Below, piece after piece: positions 24,957 to 37,320 of a DNA stretch of 64,000 nt. Within the stretch, counting starts at the first letter, position 1, and every line of letters begins with the position of its first letter. The DNA comes from Polytrichum commune (taxonomy: Eukaryota; Streptophyta; Polytrichopsida; Polytrichales; Polytrichaceae). Location: positions 12,212,001 through 12,276,000 of the forward strand of contig OX485804.1 of the NCBI GenBank assembly GCA_950295325.1. The letters run 5' to 3'. The translations under genes were made by a program, and so were the position numbers. The notes under the pieces were generated by a model. That model made no database searches. It worked only from the letters and a program-made list of their open reading frames with translations, and was not told the DNA's origin.

Positions 24957-27330
24957 TAAATTGTGAGACTTTTAATGCAATACCGTCTTAGGGCCACTTT
25001 ACACTGTGACCAAGGGCTGTGGACATGAAATTGTGAGAGCCCTTGAAACTCTTCCAAAGGCCATACCATGGAAAACGGAGATTGAATTTTGTGTGGTCAA
25101 GTGTCTTTAAGTGTAGTCATGTGAAGATACACAATCGGGCTCTTGACTGGACACTATTTCATTACCATCCTATTCATGTGGACCTTTATACACATTAAGT
25201 TGTGAGAATTTGAAGAGTCATGGGCTCAAGGTTTCGTGTTAGACCCACCTCTATGAGGTGGGCTTGATGCAAAGTCCAGTAGGTTTTCATCATTTAAACT
25301 TGGTCTCTTAGGCCCTCAAGCTCTAGTATAAAGTAGAGTAGGACAGTCTCGGCATTTCCACCAATGAGAGATTTTAGATTTCAATGGTCACGAGCCTCAA
25401 GCTCTAGTTTAAAGTGCCATGCAGCCCATTGATGAAGACGTGCTCTATAGAAGATTTTTTCCAATGTAATGTCAGATGATTATTCATGTTACCTAGGCTC
25501 TTCGGTGACTTTAAGAAATTATTGTTACTGAATTGAAGGATGAGAGTCTGAAGGAGCACAAGAACCTCCAGGTGGATATCTGTTCTGACTTTTCTTGATG
25601 GGTATTGTGCATCAGGGGATGATTTCAAGAAAGATAGATGCCCTCTGGATGTGGAATTCAAGGAAATTGTTCTTCTGCAACATCGATATCCTTTTTAGTT
25701 GCAAGGCTTCATGGAGTGCTGGTAAATTATACATTCAAGGCATCCTTCAATCACAGTGGTGGCCAGGTATGTCACTTTTCATCTCTTATTTCATTCTTGA
25801 GTTTCTACTACTGCCATAGGTGAGTATTGATATATGCAAATTGCATTTCAGGAAAGACACTTCAATGCCACACAATTTTGAAGGAAGTAGACCTTGAAAA
25901 TAAGAAGCCAATTTACAATACCACTTTGCCAGCCATTAGAGTTGAATACATATCTCTTGTGAACACATATCTTTTTTATGTCTGTTCTTAGGTCCACATC
26001 CAATCACACATCACTCAAATATAGGTGTCCAAATTATTGCTATGTTGGATTTGGGTATATCTACCTTAAGAGAGGTTGGTGGCAGTGAAATAACTGAAGC
26101 AATTGCTTTGTCTGTATTTGACAACAGATGGATGGCATTATGCCATGTCAGCAAGCCAGGCATGAGTTTTGACGGGCTGTGCATCGGACAGAAGATCTGA
26201 TTTATTATGGCTCTGGCCGGCCTTCAAGTAGCAATAACAAATTGCTATGAGAAATTGAGTGCTCGAGCATCGTAAAGGTGTATTCATAGAAGGGTTAGCA
26301 GGAGTTTCCACCAAGTGCCTTTTGTGAGAGTGGGCACACCATCCTACCCTGTAGTCATTTGTACATTATTGAGATCGAGGCAATAGCTTTCTGTTGTGCA
26401 AGTGTAACTTTGTTCTCATGAAATGTGAAAAGAAGTTCTAGTCCCAAGTCCATGCAACTTATTTGTAGACTGTCCTTCTTTTGGCCACATTATATTACAG
26501 TGTTTACAGATGGATAATAAAATGATCTTAAAAATATTTTTTATGTTTTCTTATTGAAAATTATCAAAGACATCAATCCGTGAGGTCCTTTATGGCAAAT
26601 CATCGTTGAAATCATTCCCCTCTTTTAAGATCAGTTCTTTGAGCTCTTCCTTGCCCAAATATTGATCTAAGAACGAAGACATTGCGAATGCAAACCACCG
26701 TTCACGACTTGTCCGGTGTGCCATGTGGTGCGTTATGTATTCGAGTATTTGTCAATTTGTATGGCAACACTCAAGGTTCAAACACTGCCATTGAGTTTGA
26801 ATGTACTAATGCTATATGGTAATATGGAACAATTGGCGAAGTTGAGTGTGTCTATATTTGCCCTACTGGCCTGGACTGACTGTAGTCGTGAATTTATAAT
26901 AAAAAAACATAAAAAATGCCTCAAAATTTGCCGAATATTTTACAATGCATCTTAAAATGTGTACAGTATTCTAAAATAAACTAAAAAGAAATGCACCACT
27001 AATCTTACCTCAAACAAATCTTGTGGGTGTAAGTTAGCGGCCACCCCGAAAATTCATCCACATGGCATTAAATTACTTCATGAGGCTCCATTGTTTCCTT
27101 GTTGATGAGAGCCTCATTAGCAACTAGGCTTCACATAAAGACATGTAATCATCTTGCAGAGATTCTTAAAGCCTTCAATAGCAACTTGCCAAGTGGCCAA
27201 AAGCAATTTCCCACTATTCTCATCAGCCGGTGCTGTGGACCTCTACTATTGCCTACGTTACGGTAGCATAAGGGAAGCCTACCAAATTCAGTTACCATAC
27301 TCAAATCTTATTAGTAAGCGCACATGTCCT
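24957..27330 (+). other. PHOT 3' flank and intergenic DNA
   Basis: The 3'UTR of PHOT begins here. An AATAAA overlaps the stop codon (24955-24960), and the next clear one lies far away at about 26518. I see no second gene. A small direct repeat ('ctcaagctctagt-taaagt') occurs at about 25316 and 25393. Near 26030, 'attgctatgttgga' plus 'atctaccttaag' is an inverted echo of sequence at 57300-57350 next to the abundant repeat. Short frames here lack recognisable domains. Confidence 0.4.
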
Positions 27331-28050
27331 AAGGTATGTGGGGTGTTATTTTGGTTGGTTTTTCATGTTCTCCAACTTCTATCAATTATATTTTCCACAA
27401 CAAAATGTGTTGCATTAGCAAATCTTAGTATGATGATGCATCAACAAAAATCAAACTGAAAAATTGGACCACCTTTGGTTTGGTTGCTTTCTTCATTGAA
27501 TAGATATTAGGTCGTCCCACTCGTGTTCACTACAAGTTCTCAAGTGTGGACTAGTAAGTAAAGTTTTGGAGAAGTAGTCCAATCTTTTTTGAATGTGTGT
27601 CTTTATGGTGTTTGTTCATTGATCCTCATTGAACCGAACCACACAACAATCAAATATAATTGTTCAATTAAGAAAAGTGACTGAACAATAACTCCTACAT
27701 ACCTTGTAGTGAGTGGTGTATGAGTAGGTGTGGATCTAACAACATGCACCAAATAGGCATGTATCAAAACATAATGGACAACACGCTCAAAAGTTGTTAA
27801 CCATTCTAACCTCAAGTTTGAGAGGGGGGGGGCTTGTACAATCATTTATTGAGAAAGAACATCCTCACTTTGATTGCAAATCATATGAACTCCAAAAACG
27901 ATGAGGAAAAATGGCTACATGCAAAACTTGGATTCGATAATTCTCTTGCACTAATTTCATCTTTCATATCTTACGAGAAGTGGGTGCACAACTAAAAGTG
28001 TCCATTTAAGGCCCCACTTACCTTAATGCCTTCGAAAAAGAGTGACACAC
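27330..28050 (+). repeat. Interspersed repeat, long form, copy 2
   Basis: The first half matches 440-770 and 62440-62780. The second half (27700-28015) is the abundant module with 'gtgtggatctaac', 'ggacaacacgctcaaaa', 'gagaaagaacatc', 'gcactaatttcatctttcata' and 'gagaagtgggtgcaca'. It includes a run of 9 G at 27824-27832. No protein is encoded. Confidence 0.6.
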
Positions 28051-28589
28051 GATCCTTACAAGGTTGCCAATTAGACAACAGAGTAATCGTATTATACAAG
28101 CACGCTTCTCATCCATCCAACATAAAAACTTGAACCCCTATAGACTTTTTGCCAATTCATCTCAAACGAGCTCTAGTGAACTAGTTCGGGGTCTCTAAAA
28201 GCAATTTCGATGTCAAACCAACCCAAAAAAGTGACCTCTAGGCAACACGTATACTATTTCAAGGCTTTCATGTTGGATGAAATGAGAGGTACGCTCATAC
28301 ACGGTTTCATCCCTCTTTGTCCTTGTTCCACAAAGATCCCCACATTTTCTCCATTTCCCTACATCAATATAGAAACTTACTGCCCATTGAACATTACTAA
28401 AACTAAGTTATCCCAGGCCCCACACCCCACCGCCGCCTTCAGTTGCTCAAGAGTTCATTTATCACCACCTGCGGTTCATGCTTGTCTCCTGTTACAACAA
28501 CAACGACAACAACATCGTTACTAGAGATCTAAGGGAGCTCCATCGAAATTTGGCTTTCATCTCCTCCGGCTACTTGACAACTAGATTCA

Positions 28590-29240
28590 GCTCAAGTGTT
28601 CACAGACAGACAGGTCTCAAACGTGGACTTTTTACATATAGGTTTGTGCAGATCCAGCACTGCTGCTGCTCTTCAGGAGCTTCTTGTGCAATTGTTGATG
28701 CCATGGTTGGTGAGCTATAAGAATGTGTCATGTGTTTCTTTGTAGCCATTGAGTGCAGCTAGGGTAGAAGTGCTTCCGTTTCATTCTTGTCAACTCTTAA
28801 ATCAGCAGTCCAGGTGAATTTGCAGAGACTTTCTCTGAATCTTCAGCTGCACACTCTGTTCATGAGCAGGTCTCAAAACTTGGACTTTTAGGTGTGTGCG
28901 GATGGACTGGTTCTCTCTAGTCTCTTTTTGCAATTATTTGTGTGATGTTTGGTGTGGTTTGAGGAGTGTCAATGTGTGTTTCTCTGAGTCTTCAGCTCAA
29001 TTATTTTTTACAGACGGGTCTCAAACTTGGACTTATATATCGGGTTGCGCAGATGGACTGTTGCTCTTTGAGTGATCTCTTGTTGTAATTGTTGGTGTCA
29101 TGGTGGCTGGGCTTTGAGGAGTGTCCACATGTATTTCTTTGTGGGCATTAGTGCAAGTTGGAGGTACTTCAATGTCATTGTTTTCAGACCTTAATTAGCA
29201 CTGGTGAATATGCAACAACTTTCTCTGAATCTCAATAATA
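28590..29240 (+). repeat. Degenerate tandem repeat upstream of the 30.4-kb gene
   Basis: Three diverged units start near 28600, 28865 and 29010. Each contains 'caggtctcaaa-ttggactttt', 'gtgcagatggact', 'ctcttgtgcaattgttg', 'gatgccatggttggtg', 'gaggagtgtc' and 'tttctttgt'. They have no consistent frame. The placement, upstream of a start codon and possibly within untranslated or intronic sequence, parallels the tandem array in the PHOT leader. Confidence 0.65.
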
Positions 29241-29939
29241 CAAGTCAGCAATTAGACTGCAGAGTGCCGTGGCAATTGAACCCAATTGGTGACCAAGATC
29301 TTCAATTTGTATTTAGAATGTTTTGGCTGAAATAAAGCTGCCGTCATCACAGTGTTTGACGTGTTTGGAATGATTGATACCATAAATAATGACATCAAAG
29401 TGTCAAGTTACCATGTCAATATTTGACATTTTAAATGTTCATTTGACGGTTTTTTGGCATGCGTAAGAGTTGCTGAGTGGGTGGTGTCGAGTCAGCATAG
29501 GTGTTGCTTCTCATTCAACACTTAAAAAGGGGACTTGTTGTTTGCTCGACAATTTTTTTGTCAAATGTAATGTTTGATGGACGTATGGGTCTCGACAATT
29601 TTTGATCAGTCAAATGCATGCAGTGTTGTATGCACATTCGGTTTCCACAGTTTTTGGTTGAATTGTGGGGAATGCAAATACAACAAGAAAAAAAGGGGGC
29701 GGGGGGGAGGGGGCTAAGTTAACACCTCCCAAACGACAAGACCCATAAGAAAAGTGTTGCTTTATTCCATTCTTTGTGTTGTTTTTGCCAAAGTGTCAAT
29801 TGTGGTGTCCAAAGCATTCTTGAGTGGTGTAGTGAATGTTCACCCTAGATTAGCCTCTTGGAAGGTATATGCTTAGTGAGATTAATTTTGGCAGGTTTTT
29901 AAATTAGAAATTTTGGTATAAAGGAGAAGATTTTGACCG

Positions 29940-30432
29940 AAGATAGGTAACAATGAGGTGCTGACTAACGAGAGCTTGCTACTTGACAATATTTAGTACT
30001 CACGGATACATAATCAAGGACCTTGATACTTGGATGTATTCTTGAAGCTAGAATAGAGGTCCTACACATGCTTAAGAATGCGATGTCAACGTTTTCGCCA
30101 GGTGAGTTTGGGTTGGGTAAATATGAAGTGTGCATGCAGGATTTGTAACACTGAAGATCAAACAAGGGTTTGCGATAGAATTGTCAAACCATGAGGTTTC
30201 CACTTATGAGAGCTTGCCAGTTGACAAAACTTGGCGTTCTCAGATACGCAAATCAAAGGACCTTGATTCTTGAATGTATTCTTGAAGCTGGAATATAGAA
30301 AGAGAACGTCCTACACATGCTCACTGAAGAACAGTATTGTCAACATTATCGTCGACTGAGTTGGCTGATCAGAATTTTGAAGTGTGCATCCAGGACTCGC
30401 AACGTTGGAGATTAAACAAGGGTTTTGCAAAA
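29940..30432 (+). repeat. Direct duplication just before the 30.4-kb gene (29940-30172, 30173-30432)
   Basis: Two adjacent copies share 'gagagcttgc-a-ttgaca', 'tcaaggaccttgat-cttg', 'atgtattcttgaagct-gaata', 'cctacacatgct', 'ttgaagtgtgcat-cagga' and 'aacaagggttt'. Each contains a possible splice acceptor ('gtgcatgcag', 'gtgcatccag'). A third, more diverged copy is in a PHOT intron at 12098-12300. Confidence 0.75.
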
Positions 30433-30447
30433 TAAGATTGTGAAAGC

Positions 30448-30945
30448 ATGGCGACTCCTCTAGTGCAGAAGCAGAAGCTGACGGCCCAGGGACAGATTGT
30501 GGCCCGGGCTTGCGACCCCAACACGCGTGAAGGTGTGCACCAGATTGCTTGTGAGTACAGGGGCTATGGGAGTTTCTATGTATCGCCTGATCTCGTTGAA
30601 GACGACACAGCCAATCTCGGCTCCCACATTTCTCAAACAACTGCTCCCCACAGCATGGCCGGGGGCACCTGGTCGAACATGAAACAGAAGGCGTCCGATT
30701 TTATTCATGGAGATGGAGGCGACAATGCCACCCATGCCCATGAAACCTTCACGGGCTTCCAGGAGGGGGTCGATACCAAAGGTATGGCACACCTGTTTCT
30801 AAATCACGTAGATTTTATTGAGGATTTTGCATTCCACAAAAAAGTTAGCTGCAACATGCTGCACTCGGGACTCCAAAATTTCGCGCTTGTGGCAACCAAA
30901 GTGCACATGCTATTAAGGAGTTCTGTAGTGTTAAGAGAGGATTAG
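30448..30945 (+). CDS. Unassigned small hydrophilic protein
   Basis: I do not recognise this protein. The open frame gives 165 residues from an ATG in a good plant context (aaagcATGGCGAC). The first 111 residues look coding: they are hydrophilic, start MATPLVQKQKL, and include RGYGSFYVSPDLVEDD and a Trp/Lys/Gly-rich stretch GTWSNMKQKASDFIHGDGG. There is no signal peptide or membrane segment. After Lys111 an 'aaag|gtatgg' donor begins at 30782 and the remaining frame looks less protein-like, so the true gene may be spliced there with a downstream exon that I could not place. The block around this site is repeated downstream in decayed form. The GWxxMKxKASDF-like stretch vaguely suggests a LEA-type stress protein, but that is a guess. 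Confidence 0.45.
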   Translation: MATPLVQKQKLTAQGQIVARACDPNTREGVHQIACEYRGYGSFYVSPDLVEDDTANLGSHISQTTAPHSMAGGTWSNMKQKASDFIHGDGGDNATHAHETFTGFQEGVDTKGMAHLFLNHVDFIEDFAFHKKVSCNMLHSGLQNFALVATKVHMLLRSSVVLRED

Positions 30946-31214
30946 TGTAGCATGTGACATTATGGAATGACATTATAGACATTGTGATGCATGCAAATAT
31001 GTGGATTGAGTTCTTTGGTGGTTTATTTTAATGTCAGAGCCCATGATATATGGGAGGGAAACATGATAACAAGGAGCGAGATTTAAACTATGAACATATG
31101 TTCCCTAAAGTTTCAGGATATAAGAGAAGGAGTGACGTTAAGGAGATTGATTTTACAAAGTTGAGAGTGTAATTGGGAAGAATAATGTGTAGTAAGAGGA
31201 ATTCACTGATATTA

Positions 31215-32030
31215 TCATATACCCATGAAACGTTCACAGGCTTCAAGGAGAAGGTGAATACTCAAGGTATGGCACATCTGTTTCTAATTCACATAGACTG
31301 ATGCTTCTACAGATTCTATCGAGGATGTTTTATTCCAGAATAAAAGATAGGCGCAACACATATGCTAATCGGAAGGAATAATTGGCACCAAGAGGAATCC
31401 ATTGATATAATCATATGCCCATTGGTCTTCACTGGCTTCCAGGAGAGGCCGGACACTAATTTCCCATAAAAACGACGAGTCTTAAGCATATGACACAACT
31501 GTTTGTAAATCGTGTGCTTTTGTGTCATAAAATGGGATTTTACATCTTCAGTGTTGCGATACTGAGATGCCCAACATGAAACCTGTTGTATTTTGAAGTA
31601 GGTTAGTAATAAAAGTAATTGAAAAACTGTGAGTGCAAATAGTCTTTCCTACTACACTCTTGACAATTCTACTAAGCTAATAAAGGATTTGTTATTTCAC
31701 AAAAAATATATTAGGCACAACATGCTAACTGGAAAGAATGGGTAGCTGGAGGAATCCATTGATATTGTATACAATCAGGTCCAATTGGGCATGTCTCAAT
31801 TTCCACATCTATCTTGAAAGATGTCCCATCTGCTCACATGATGACATGTGGCAGTTTTGGACCAACATAAAATATAATAAAATGACTCGTAATCTTACCC
31901 ACCGCGCGTGTGACAATTATGTGTGTCTGAATTAAAACATAAAAGATTTTATGAGACAAGGTCTTCCATGCCCACAGAACTTTCACCTGCTTCTAGGAGA
32001 GGGCACATATTACTATCCCTTTGACTACTA
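31215..32030 (+). pseudogene. Decayed partial copies of the 30.4-kb gene's 3' part
   Basis: The block 'cccatgaaa-cttcac-ggcttcca-ggag...ggtatggcacacctgtttctaa' from 30735-30805 recurs at 31222-31295. Weaker versions lie at about 31415-31510 ('atgcccattggtcttcactggcttccaggaga') and about 31965-32000 ('catgcccacagaactttcacctgcttctaggaga'). Around them 'gcacaacatgctaactgga' echoes 30845-30870. The copies are frameshifted and non-coding. They look like a tandem array of roughly 0.3-0.5 kb that has decayed. Confidence 0.6.
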
Positions 32031-32217
32031 GTCGCTGAGGTAGGGCTGGTCTAAGTCTTCTCTTTAGAACACCTGTTTCTAAACTCCGCGTAATGCTTCT
32101 CATGAAGTAATTGATTGTTATTTGACAAAGAGGAGTAACAAATTTGGAAAAGCATCGGGGTTGTGAGGCATTGATTGACAGCATTTGTGTCTGAATTAGA
32201 AATTTGGCTATACACTT

Positions 32218-32571
32218 TCAAATATCACTTGTTTTGAAACCAGTTAGAAGCAATCGATGTCTACAGCCATTGGGGTGATTCACCATCCAGACACCGTAGA
32301 TTGATTTTTTATTAATATCTCTACGAAGACTCATGAATACTGTTTCAGATTCAGCAGCAACTCTAAAATAGTGATGCTTCTTAAAAGATGACGATGATGA
32401 TGTTTTAGCAGCTCCAAATTCGGTTTTAAAGATACTGACTTCCTGTGGGTGATAGCAGATAGTCCACCAATCTCTGGAAACAAGATTCTCACTTCGAGCT
32501 CGGCGGAGATAGCTGGGAAAAGCTATCATGATAAATTTGTCCCACGTTCCGAATTGATGGGAGGTCCACAA
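32218..32571 (-). other. Unassigned open frame, coding status uncertain
   Basis: A 117-codon frame with a fairly balanced composition (Trp, Tyr, Phe and charged residues; includes DWWTICYHPQEVSIFKTEF). I recognise no family. Together with weaker frames on the same strand at 33891-34170 and 34700-35074 it could belong to a decayed or heavily spliced gene on the - strand. No ATG context, splice set or domain supports a full model, so I do not call a gene. Confidence 0.2.
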
Positions 32572-33890
32572 CTCAACATTACATCTGATCCACTCGAAAT
32601 CCTGTCAAATGCTGGATCATGTGCCCGTGACCCAGTCATTGCGACTTCGAAAGTGGTAGCTGAGACACTTACCTAGTCGATAACAGTTGATCAAATTTTG
32701 GATGTGGGCCCAAATAGTAGTGAGCGTATAGGGCATTATGTTGGATCACATCAATTTGTGACTCTTTCTTTGATGAGCTGACATGTGGGAGGCTGCTTTC
32801 TTTTGTACAGACACATTATGAATTTCGATGTGATAAAGTCTTTGGGTTTTGTTGTATATTTACATTGTCCGCCCAATTCTTGAATTCCTTTCTCACTATT
32901 AACATACATGTTCCAGACCACACATTCTGCACAACTGAAACATTTGGCAAATCTATTGCGGTGGTACATCTATGCAAATAATTTGTCATGCAGAGACGTA
33001 TCCTTTAGAACTTGTAAGTTGATAGTGTTTCTTTATATAATTTTCTCATTGAAACCGGCAATTTTCTAGTGATCATGTCATGACATATGTATACATCACC
33101 AGGTTTTAGTGTTATTCTAAACGGATCAATTTGGAGCCAAGAAGAACCCTAGAAGCACAGCTGAATGTTATATATGTTGAATTTTACTGGAAGGATGTAA
33201 ATCTGCAATCGCTATGGTAGACTTGCATATTTTTCAGTGTAACATGACATGTTGCATGGGACTCACATGGTGATAATAGTGAAATTGAGAAGAAGCAAAT
33301 TCTCGATTCTACTGTATTACCCAGCTTGTAACTGCCATGTTTGTGATGGTCGAGCACAGACCCGTGATGCAGTGTTTAATGAAACTTAAAAGGAATGTTC
33401 ATTAATGAACACATACATAAACTTGGTGAGAAATCCAACCTTCCAATCCTTCAATCTGAAGGACTCAACTAACACTGAAAGGACGACACATTTTTTTCAA
33501 TCATCCTACTTGAATTCCACACACATAAATAGGTTTAATCATAGCTTAACATTCCTATATACGACTCTTGTTGGCCCTGGTTGCATATTAGAAATCAACA
33601 TCCACTCATATGGGAAGATTTCTAATTCAAAACATACATGAAGTGATTTCAGTTGAATTTCATCCACTGCAGTAGTGGAGTACAAGTACAAAGATTGGTG
33701 GTGGGTTCCATCCTCCAGTGCTTTTTCATTTCCTTCTCATGTGATCATAATATTGCAAGGATGTCCATCAATTTCCATCTTGCACAGCGACTCATCACAA
33801 ACCTTTTAGAATGACATGTAAGAAAAAATGCCGCAGTTTATCATGCAGACGAAAATTTTCTGAACTAGGATTCAACCAGCCATACTCAAC

Positions 33891-35080
33891 CTAAAAGTGC
33901 CAATTAAAATTGACATCCACTGATGCATATCCAGGGATTGATTCCCCACATGCTTCAACGGTGACAATCCACCCATCCTTCCAGACCTCTCTGTTCCTTA
34001 TCGTCTTAAAATTGATCTCGCACAAATTGTCTGAAAAATCCATGCTTTGGAATATGGCTACAAATTTAATGCAGCGCACGCCCATACTCACCGTTTCCAG
34101 TTGAACTATTTGATATGAATCCTAAAATTGATAATGAGAGCTCCTTGTAAATGGGTTCTAAATTTACATCAACTTCTGGTATGTGGTATTGCCATTTAGC
34201 CACCAACTGAATCAAATCTGTACAGCGTCACACCCTAGAAAGTAGTCTACATCTCTTCAAATCAGACCATTTTGAACATGGTTCCTTGCTTTTTTTCGAA
34301 CCTTTGTAAATAACATTGGTTACATAGAGAGCACGATTTGAAGGCTAAAATCTCCAGCAAGGCTAATGTTACCCTAATTTCTAGGAGTGGCATGGAGGTG
34401 TAACTTGCACCTTGTAATTGTTATATGACGAGATTGAGATGTTGATTTCACGTATGAATGGAGATTCCTTGCTGCACATAATACATATTCCAACAACGTA
34501 TTTAACGTTAGAACTTTGGCCCGCAAATTGCTTAATTTTTTTGTAAACTAGGATTACCTCTTTTACATCTAAAGAATATCATCAATTATTTTATTTCTGA
34601 AAGCATTGTGTGAGCATCTCAGAGGAGACATGGATGGGGGAATTGTGCCATACAATTTACAATTCCTACCTTGAATACAACCTTAGATTGTTGAACTTGA
34701 TATCAAATTTGCCCTTATGTACCGCCATCCTCTTGAGCATAAACTTGTGCAAGTCCAGTTGACCTTCCTTCTCCTTCCCATACCTCAAGGCTTTGTGGGG
34801 CTTCATCATATCCACCGCAATCACAATGCTATCCCCTCCCTAACCCATGTTGTTTCCCACGATTAATTATACACCTTCAAATGACCACCCAATCCAAATT
34901 GCTCTCGGAGCCACCACCTTGAGGTTGTTTCCACTCAAGAGCATTTTCCCAAAATCCTTCTTCACGGTGCAACATTTTGGGCACATCGACAAGGGTGTTG
35001 TAGTCATGGTCAAGAATCAACATCTGACGACCACGCAATGGCAATTTGACTCCCACAGCCATGTTCGGACACAAAATGTG
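33891..35080 (-). other. Coding-like patches on the - strand, possible pseudogene
   Basis: The frame at 34091-33891 is open further upstream to at least 34120 and reads like folded protein (CIKFVAIFQS, REVWKDGWIVTVEACGES, GYASVDVNFNW). A second patch near 35074-34877 reads GVKLPLRGRQMLILDHDYNT. A third near 34850-34690 reads SIVIAVDMMKPHKALRYGKE. The patches are separated by stops. I cannot assign a family. They may be relics of one or more genes or of a retroelement. Confidence 0.25.
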
Positions 35081-35099
35081 CTATTCTTTGTTTGTTGGT

Positions 35100-37015
35100 G
35101 TGCTTTCTGATTGTGTTGTTCATGCCTTGGCCTATGATTACTACCTTTACTTCTGGAAAATGTCATCTCATAATGACAAATGAATCAATGATGGTGTTCC
35201 TTCAACCTTCACGAGATACAACCTAAACGTGCCTCGTTTTTCGATTTCAACAATGAGTTGAGATGGTTTCGATCGATGGCACCGACACCAATATACTCAA
35301 ATTTTGTTACCAAGTTCAGAAAGGGATGAGGTATTGCGAGCACTCTCCAACTGATGCCATTTTACGAAGAATGATAAAGACCACCACAAAAATGCCCACA
35401 AGGGCCATTTCTAAATACTCCATTCCTTCACCTCCTTCCTGACCCGGACTTTCTCGGCTCCACCTTTCTCCTCCTCCTTTCTTCCAAAATGCAATGATGT
35501 GTCACAAACAACAAACGAAGCTTCAATTACGCTCTTTATGTGCATTAATATATCCTATGTAAATCGTCGCAACGTTGGCACACTGCACCAATTGCTCAAA
35601 CTCCAGCACATCACCAATGCACTTTGAAAAGCTCTCTGACACCGACAACTGAGTAGGTTACTTCAGATATGACTGGCACATGCAATGAATGCACTGAGAG
35701 TCTACACGTCAACTACAAGGTTACAATCCGACCACAACAACAGCTTCTCGTACAAGTGAAGTGGCCGAAGGTGCAAGAGATTGAGGAGATGGCGAAGAGA
35801 TATGAAGAGGGAGGAAGCACAAGTGCTCGGGAGCCGAAGATTGGAGCCTGGCAGGAGGTTAGGAAAGGGATGGGGCGTGAGTGCCGTTGAAGAGGCGGTG
35901 AACCTTCAAAGTGGTTCACACGGCAAAACGTTCATTTGTTCCCTCTTCAGGTTCTCTTGTAATAAGGTACTGAGGCCGTAAAGTGACACTTTAAGAAACT
36001 CTTGCTATTGCAGGAAGGTTAAGGAGCTTGGGAAAATTTCAAACACATTCCATAGATTAGCAAATATGTACAAAATCTACCAAAAAAAGAAAAGAAAAGA
36101 AAAGAAAAAGAAATCACATGCAACCTACATAAATTCTCAAAGTCAACTTAAGGAAACAACCTTTTACTGTCAATTTGGGGGGGTTTACTGATGTTGGATT
36201 GTTAAGTGAGACTCACGACAAAAGCAATCTTAATTGCAGGTGAGGATTTTCTATGAAGTGAAGGTGTTGTCTCCCTTTTGTGGGTCACTTCTCACACCGC
36301 CTTGTTGACCGGATATACCTCCGATTAGCCAACGTGATTTGTCAAAGTTGATGCTCTTCTAAAAGAGTTCTTGCGTCCTTCTTACACTGCTCTTATGAAT
36401 GGTTGAAGTGTTGCTATTCTATACTTAATGCCGCATATGATTAATCACTTTTAGCAATGACTTACTTGATGGCACCGTTGCCCTCACTTGTTGACGGCTT
36501 AAGGATTATAAATAGGTGTCATCAAAGGGAAGGTGTTACTTCAAGGCTTCAGTACCTTATGAGCATTTTTAGTTGACATGTTCTTCATGTATGTACATGA
36601 AGATACAGTAACTAAGGATTACATGGTTCCAATGAAATGTTCACCACTAGTCAATATGTTAAGGTAGACGGGTCTTAAGTGGCTCGTTTTTCTTAATCTA
36701 ACCCCTAGATTTGATTGGTATGTGGTTCGGTGAGGTTCAAAAAGCCATTATCATAAATACACATGTTCAAAAGAGATTGGACCGTGTCTTAAAATATTGA
36801 TGGCTACTCGACACTCAATAGTGAACACCATTGGGAGGACTAATGTATCTAGTTAAGAGATCAACAAACATGCACTTCTGATAATCTTAACTAAATCAAG
36901 AAAGGTCCGATTTTCAATCCGTTTTTTTTGCAAATGTTTCGTCGTAGAGTTGCTAATGCAACACGAGTTTTGACGTGTACATATAATCAATAGAAGTTGG
37001 AGAACATGAAAGGCG
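35100..37015. other. Intergenic, no gene seen
   Basis: Open frames are short and overlap on both strands near 35670-35980, a GC-richer stretch rich in gag/aag. A run of aaaag units lies at 36081-36112. A diverged copy of the abundant interspersed repeat ('gtatgtggttcggtgaggtt...agagattggaccgtgtc') spans about 36715-36970. Confidence 0.35.
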
Positions 37016-37019
37016 AACT

Positions 37020-37320
37020 TGAAGCCAAGAACATTACCAGGTTGGCTCTGTCCGCGTGTGGAAAGACATAGCCAATGCTTGTCACAATTACTTGGCAGTG
37101 ACTGGGGAGGATTTTGGGCATCATCGGTCCAAAACCTAGTGCTTCCAAGTCCAACCAGTTACATGTTGTGCTCTTTCAGTGTTTTTTCCTTTATGAATTT
37201 GAAGTATATTCCATAGATTCCCCTAAAATGAGTGGTAATTTTCCTGAAGTCTTGATGAACTTCAACAGGTTATGTCTCAAACTCAACTGGTTCCTCTGTG
37301 ACTAGCAGTCGGTTCTCCTC
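37020..37320 (+). repeat. Dispersed 'aaccggtt' repeat, copy 2
   Basis: It matches 40240-40560 in order: 'ttttgggcat-at-ggt', 'caagtccaacc-gttacatgttg', 'tatattccatagattcc', 'atgagtggtaattttcctg-agtcttga', 'cttcaac-ggtta'. An inverted relative lies at 2340-2640. It is non-coding. Confidence 0.6.

Noticed and set aside
30460-30792. 110-codon frame on the - strand across the 30.4-kb gene
   Set aside because: The + strand has the better start context (aaagcATGGCG) and more protein-like composition. This frame is probably its shadow, though neither has a known homologue.
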